DNA of 21,296 nt from Phoronis australis (taxonomy: Eukaryota > Phoronida > Phoronidae). Under the pieces are notes generated by a model, which worked only from the letters and a program-made list of their open reading frames with translations, made no database searches and was not told where the DNA came from. The translations under genes were made by a program, and so were the position numbers. Numbering within the stretch: position 1 is the stretch's first letter; the number at the start of each line of letters is the position of its first letter. Below, piece by piece: positions 16,340 to 21,296 of the stretch. The stretch is from assembly GCA_002633005.1 (NCBI GenBank), contig NMRA01000279.1, positions 534,363 through 555,658 on the forward strand. The letters are read 5' to 3'.

Positions 16340-17100
16340 ATGGTCGGAAAGGTTCGAAAGTCATCGTCATCAGTCGTCAGCTTCATAGGAACCCACCTGC
16401 CGAATCTCATCAAGATCCTGTGAAGGGTTTAGGAGACACAGCTGCGGAAGCCGGCCGACGACGCCGGACGCCTGACACTGGACGCCTAGACAGAGATGAC
16501 AGCATTATGCGACCACATATAAATCTGTGGGTGCATAGAAATGAAAAAAAAATGTCACCAGCAAAAGAAAAACGGCACCGTCAGCGTTTGTAAACCCCGA
16601 GTAAACCACCTCAGAAAAATTGAGGGGGGTTCACCATCTTTGCAATGTGATTTGCTGTAATCACGAAAAGCAACGCATTTCGAGTTTTCGTGCTCATCGG
16701 CAAGTCGCGCGGATTTCTATTAAGCGGTGTTTCCGGTGACACTTCTGAAGTAGCCATACACTTTTGATGGATCCTCCGCAGAAAAAAAAAACAGAGGTAT
16801 ACCTGGTTTTTAGGTATCTAATGTTTTTACTCTAAGATATGTCTGAATTCGATTAGCGAAAACACTGTGGTACAGCAACCCTGATATTTAGGCGAATCGA
16901 TGTGCTACGTTTTTACCTCATCTGTCAAGTCTTATCATGCTGTACATGTACATTCCACACGGTTGTAACTTGAAATTGACTGGTGTATGATAAAGTTGTC
17001 TAGTGCAATAATCATACGGTGTTTATGTAATCTCGTTATTTTAAAAAACGGTCAACTCGTTTTCCGAAGAATTACTGTTGTGGCATGCGCTATGGTCTGG
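16340..17100. other. Stretch without recognised gene
   Basis: The visible structure is short GC-rich repetition (GACGCCGGACGCCTGACAC then GGACGCCTAGAC near 16460-16490) and a small inverted repeat CCTCAGAAAAATTGAGG near 16608-16624. Neither is assignable. Confidence 0.35.
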
Positions 17101-17569
17101 ACGCGAGTCCGTTTCAAGATACACCCTAGCAAGTTAGGCCTCCACAAGGAATGAACGAGGGGAGGGGGCACTCACACTGACAAGGTGACTGCATTCGTGA
17201 ACAGTACAAGATATTGCGGACAGGCTGTAATTTCTCAGCAGTCTTGCGTGACTCCTGCGGTGTTCAGTAAGCCTCCTAAGGAGCCCTGGTTCCGATCTCA
17301 GCACTGACCGTCTTCTATACTGGGAATTTCCGCAGAAAGGCCCACGCGATGAAACACCCATGTCCATGGGCCTTTATACGGTGTTGCAACTTCGGGTTTC
17401 ATGTGTTCAGACATTGGGACGTTTATTCCGAAATTTGCAAGAGATGCAAATTGGTCCCGCGGTACATAATCTTTCACAAAAGCGTGATGTCTGAAGCCAC
17501 GATGAACGAGTAAAAAATATGATTGCGCTTGTAACTCTTGATTTGACTTGACAACCTCAAGGGACTTAG

Positions 17570-18088
17570 TGCCAAGCTGCCACATGTGATGCTGCTGACA
17601 TTGCGGAGGATTACGAGCTCATTGACATAGCAGCTGACGAAGTGCAAGCATTGGGAACGAATCTCGAAGATGTCTGGGTAGAATGGTTCCAAGACCCGCA
17701 AACCATTGAATACGATGTACTGACTCCTCGGCAGTCCAGTCCAAGTTTTCAAAAGACAACAGGCAGGTGTAAGTTGTCAATTCTTGTGCCCTTAGTGGTG
17801 AGCAGGATGACGGATGTAGAGTTAGGCTCACTGGAGGATAGGCTGCATTACTTAGACATAAACTTGCCATCACCAGATTGCCTGAAGGTGACTAATTTCC
17901 TTCTGACTATCGGTATTTTGAGTAACACCTTGTCTTCTATTAAATTTACGATTGCCCTTTGTAATAATAGAAACATAAAAAGTACCTATATTTTTTGCTC
18001 TCATTTCAGCGATTACTCTGACGCTGGCGGTCCTTCTGGAATGCTCAAAATCGAGAGGAATTGTCAGATAACTTGCTTTCCACAGTGA
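17570..18088 (+). other. Unassigned open frame with an intron-like insert
   Basis: The frame is open from just after a TAG at 17567 to a TGA at 18086. The first 105 or so codons have ordinary protein composition: an acidic stretch (AEDYELIDIAADEVQALG), then LEDVWVEWFQDPQTIEYDVL, and later MTDVELGSLEDRLHYLDINL. At CTGAAG|GTGACT (17887) the sequence turns AT-rich until a strong acceptor TTTTTTGCTCTCATTTCAG (ending 18009). Removing this 123-bp block would give three more codons and a stop. I recognise no domain. It could be the last exons of a small gene, a captured gene fragment, or chance. Confidence 0.25.
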
Positions 18089-18460
18089 AGCACGCAGACG
18101 GTGACATCTGTTATTGATAGGATGTCTAACCCTTATTGGATCCTGTGACGCAGATAGACCACTTTCTATGCTCAGGCGTGTGAAGACACATTTGAGGAAC
18201 GGCTTGTTGGGTTATTACTGATGGCCATGCTTTACAAATGACCGAAAAGACTAGACAAGTCACTGGTCGCCAAGCGCTTTATCCAGAGCAACCCAAGGCT
18301 AGTGTTCTGTAAGTCTTTTTATCTTGTTTGACTGAAAGTGCGCCACGTTTTGTCAGAGAGAGAAAGAGTAACGCCAAGATGCATAAAATACATGTATGAG
18401 CAACCACTGGGGATTAAAACGTGCCTAGGGACCAGTTGAAAACTCAGGCTGTCTTGCATA

Positions 18461-18590
18461 GTGTACTTTAGGTCTCGCGACAGACCGGGCCAGCTTATTT
18501 GCGTAGCTATTTTCTATTAAAGTGCATGTACATGTACTCCTGGTCTCTCGGTGAACTTGTGTTGTAACGTTAATGATTTTTACCACAGTG
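18461..18590 (+). repeat. Dispersed repeat, copy 1
   Basis: GACAGACCGGGCCAGCTTAT, then TGGTCTCTCGGTGAACT and TTTTTACCACAGTGTGC, match in order and orientation the sequence at 19915-20033, which has GACGGACCAGGACAGTTTAT, TGGTCCCTCGGCGAACT and TTTTCACCACAGTGTAC. Divergence is roughly a fifth of positions by eye, with small indels. Confidence 0.65.
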
Positions 18591-19310
18591 TGCTTTGTAA
18601 ACCTCACATCTTTGTCACGCATCCCCAGACAAAACCCCAACACTGACTGGGACTTACCAGAGGGTCTGGCTTCCGCCCTTGAGAAACAGGCAAGTAAGGC
18701 GATCCGACCATTGGTCCAGAGTCTCGGCATCCGGCTATCTCGAAATGCAACATGTTGGTGCACCTCGATACTCTAAACTTCAGAGCCAAATCAATTAGAC
18801 ATCACCTCAATAATGTCATCAAAGTAAGCGTCCGGGTTTTTCATAAAAACTCCGTAAACCAACGAGATGCGTCCCCATCAAGGCACAAACCCAACTCCGT
18901 ACCGCACTTATGTGCAGGCCAAGAATTGTTACGCCCCAAATTTTTAAATTTCGCTGGAAGTCCTCTCGTGTTCCAAATTCCCCTGAAAAAATGGGCGCAT
19001 GGGATTGGACATTGTACTTAACCCCCTCACCCGCACTCGTGCTGACAGGGGCTGTTGAAACTGGTGGTAATTTGGCGACCATCTTTGCAGGACTGATTAT
19101 GATTACCGGTTGATGTACCAAACCCAGAAGTCTGGCTTCTGAGGAAACTGAAAACCACGCATGGAATCAAGAGAAAACTAAATTAAAAATTAACAAACAA
19201 CAAATCAAGGACAATGTTTATTCACTGTAACCCCGCAAGAATCAACAGTAAACAACCAACAATTCAGCTACAAACCACAACGAGAAAACACGTAGGTGCT
19301 ACCCTCCCAC

Positions 19311-19529
19311 TGAGTAGCAGATCCACATTTTCAGTAAGGGGAGGGGGTTAGGATTCAAGCTAATCAGAGGCGCGTAGCACCGAGGTGAAGGAAGGTCGGG
19401 AGAGGGTTTCCCTCCTCCAGTGTAATATTTTTGTGACTTTTAGTAGCCAATTTCGTTTTTCTGGCGAATTTTTTCAATTTTTATTTTTGATCCTGTCCCG
19501 AGGGGGGGGGGGTTGAACCCCTGCCTCTG
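19311..19529 (+). mobile_element. TIR element family, copy B
   Basis: It aligns with copy A (10929-11168) from GTAGCAGATC through TTTCAGTAAGGGG, GAGGCGCGTAGC, GGAAGGTCGGGAG, TTTTTCTGGCGAA, TTTTTGATCCTGTC and a G run to TTGAACCCCTG. The right terminus with GATCTAC is missing. An 8-bp direct repeat CCTCCCAC flanks it (19303-19310 and 19530-19537), two bases off the terminus position expected from copy A. It lacks coding capacity. Confidence 0.65.
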
Positions 19530-19537
19530 CCTCCCAC

Positions 19538-19914
19538 ATTCCAATTGTAAGCCGTCAACTACGCCAAATATAGTGAAGGCGGCCTGCAAGCAGGTACATG
19601 TAGTTCAAGAGATAGACTTACCGGACTTAAGCCGCCAGACTTCACGTAGGTAAAGCAGTAGGCTACAACTGGACTCAAGCCAGGACACTCTGAAACGTGC
19701 GTCTTCGTAGAGGTGTACACCTAAGACAACGTTCAAATCCGTGCCCAGAGTCCTGTGACTAATATTCACCATGAAAACAACTCACACACAGGGACGAACA
19801 CAGATATCACAGCATGATGCCACACAGCGAGAGAATATCACGTTCAAACAGCTATACCGAGCAGTCAGTACATTTTGGTCTCTCGACAGTTCTAGTATAG
19901 ATATATAGCACAGC
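19538..19914. other. Stretch without recognised gene
   Basis: No coding or RNA gene pattern convinces me. CGTTCAAATCC near 19730 resembles a tRNA B box, but no A box or foldable arms precede it. A partial GGTCTCTCGAC motif at 19877 echoes the dispersed repeat that starts just downstream. Confidence 0.35.
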
Positions 19915-20033
19915 GAACTTTCTGTCTCTCGACGGACCAGGACAGTTTATTTGTGTAGGTATTGACTCTAAGTGTACTTCTGGTCCCTCGGCGAACTAGT
20001 CTCGTATATCTTTTCACCACAGTGTACAATAAG
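19915..20033 (+). repeat. Dispersed repeat, copy 2
   Basis: Partner of 18461-18590 in the same orientation, about 1.45 kb away. The core is GACGGACCAGGACAG, TGGTCCCTCGGCGAAC and CACCACAGTGTAC. It lacks the CATGTACATGTAC insertion found in copy 1. Confidence 0.65.
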
Positions 20034-20159
20034 TTTTGGTTCCTTGAAAATGTTTTCAGGTGACATGTTTCGCGATATATTTGACTTTTTTCAATTGTTG
20101 GAACATACTCTAGCCCAGTAAAGTGATACTTAAGTGTTTATCGTCGCTTTTAATACTAG

Positions 20160-20300
20160 ACTATGAGCTGAGATTACCATCGTTCGTCAATATCTGTCGT
20201 GAAGACACAGAACATATGTTCATTTCCGGACCTCGATCACAGTGTCGGTATTCGTTCTTAAATAACTTGAGGCTGCTGTCACTCGATCACCTGACATCCA
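20160..20300 (+). mobile_element. Possible LINE C-terminal Cys/His motif relic
   Basis: The frame reads NICREDTEHMFISGPRSQ and then CRYSFLNNLRLLSLDHL. Non-LTR ORF2 proteins often end with C-x2-C ... ExxHxxxxCP followed by a Leu-rich helix; the E-H-M-F spacing and following P fit if the Cys before Pro has become Gly and the first Cys has been lost. No RT sequence is seen nearby, so this is tentative. Confidence 0.3.
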
Positions 20301-20674
20301 AGCCTTGCGTGGCCGTCAGTGCTCTTGGATATTTAGAAGTTGTCTAAACCCTTGTATACACACTACACTTTTTCGTGCACGACTTTTCACATGCTGAAAA
20401 ATCGGTGTGTGTAGACAGGTGTTCCAACAAAAATTTTGCTGGTTGCGTGACTCATATCCAGATGTGCGCAAAATTAATATGGTTTTACGGAACTTATGAG
20501 CCGAGTTCATATGACGAAATCGAGGTGGGTTTAAAATCATCTTAAAAAAAAACTCCAGAGACACGTTAACTGCCACAAACTCGCCAGTATGCAAAGAAAT
20601 TGCACTTTTTGGCTACAAAAACAAAACGAATCCTGAATCCTCATACAAAAAACGTAGATCCACCACTGAAAACC

Positions 20675-21296
20675 AATAAACGAGGTTTATGACGATCTAG
20701 AATCTACGCAGGCTCGTTAAAAAATTCATACGTTCATTATATACAAACACCAACAAGAAGAAACATCCGGTTTTCATTTTGAACATTGTTGTCTCAGAGT
20801 CAATGAAACGTGCTCTTGTCTTTCTTAACATAAAATGTATGCACGTACGACCTTACCAAAGAGTGTGGTCTGTGTTTAGGCTACCATTTAAAACCAAGAA
20901 AAAGGGTATAATTTTTCTAATTAGAAAGCTTGTAGAATGCACTTTTTGCAATCTGGCTTTCATTGGGTCATGGCATTTCATGCAAAGACATAACATGTTA
21001 AAAGCGAATGCTAACAGCGTTTCAGAAAGCATTGCATGAAACGATTTGAGATGTGTTCCGTACAGTGTGTTTATACATGTATGTTCGTATTGTATTGTTC
21101 ATCGAGCACAACAATAAACAGTTTCCGGTCCTGACACAAAGGTGGTCAGTTACATTTAAGTAAGCGGTTGAACATATCAGACAATATCGTCGCGACAACT
21201 GCACTGACACACGAACTATTTACACAGTGTACGTCAAATAACGTACAAGTAAGTGCATGGTATCCAGACATTTCAGTGCTTCCTAATCTAACATAT
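20675..21296. other. Stretch without recognised feature
   Basis: Two short open frames (20779-21039 plus, 21210-21022 minus) have no recognisable content. No repeats or RNA genes were seen. Confidence 0.35.

Larger units (their letters stand above)
16051..20667 (-). mobile_element. Candidate 4.6-kb TIR element bracketed by a 7-bp direct repeat
   Basis: The left end AGTGGCGGATCTACG (16051) and the reverse complement of the right end AGTGGTGGATCTACG (ending 20667) differ at one of 15 bases. Both are directly flanked by GAAAACC (16044-16050 and 20668-20674). Next to the left terminus is GGGGTTCAGGGG-like sequence as at the right end of copy A. Next to the right terminus the complement reads GATCTACGTTTT as at the left end of copy A. 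So the termini match the copy A family in inverted orientation. No transposase is recognisable inside, and copy B is nested within it. It could instead be two separate fragments. Confidence 0.4.

Noticed and set aside
16024-16413. 129-residue minus-strand frame opposite a 76-residue plus-strand frame
   Set aside because: Both cross the TIR terminus at 16051 and show no domain.
18425-18789. Overlapping frames on both strands near 18425-18789
   Set aside because: Much of this is the dispersed repeat. The DWDLPEGLASALEKQ stretch looks protein-like, but I found no motif or neighbour to support it.
19700-19760. tRNA-like B box CGTTCAAATCC
   Set aside because: No A box at the right distance and no cloverleaf arms.

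Overview
The window looks like nuclear DNA from an animal, most likely a marine invertebrate. It is AT-rich, its genes are split by introns with GT/AG borders, and it carries relics of non-LTR and Penelope-like retrotransposons, a tRNA-derived SINE, small terminal-inverted-repeat elements and a CA microsatellite. No bacterial gene or operon structure is visible. I cannot name the species; a cnidarian, mollusc, hemichordate or cephalochordate would all fit.

The one real gene I can support lies on the minus strand and fills the left half. It starts with a signal-peptide exon (11283 to 11211), followed by a complement-control-protein (CCP/Sushi) exon at 10218-10054. After an intron of about 6.6 kb comes a tandem array of nearly identical Sushi exons (3457-3281, 2608-2432, 1759-1583, 912-736 and a partial 64-1) that runs off the left edge. 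Each array exon sits in a repeat unit of 847-849 bp, encodes one Sushi domain, and is flanked by phase-1 introns, so units can be gained or lost without breaking the frame. The product would be a secreted or cell-surface Sushi-repeat protein. A sixth unit at about 4080-4185 has lost its exon by deletion.

The long intron holds decayed mobile DNA on the opposite strand. About 4190-7060 is a 5'-truncated LINE with endonuclease tail, reverse transcriptase and C-terminal Cys-rich domain. About 8680-9480 is the 3' end of a Penelope-like element with a GIY-YIG endonuclease. The first intron carries a 240-bp TIR element (10929-11168) with a related copy at 19311-19529. Matching termini and a 7-bp direct repeat bracket 16051-20667, suggesting a 4.6-kb relative of that family.

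The right half (11.3-21.3 kb) has no gene I recognise. It contains the putative upstream region of the Sushi gene, a SINE head at 12117-12190, a MITE-like element with a perfect hairpin (13013-13369), a CA repeat (14261-14339), an unassigned 516-nt open frame with an intron-like insert (17570-18088), and a pair of dispersed repeats (18461-18590 and 19915-20033).
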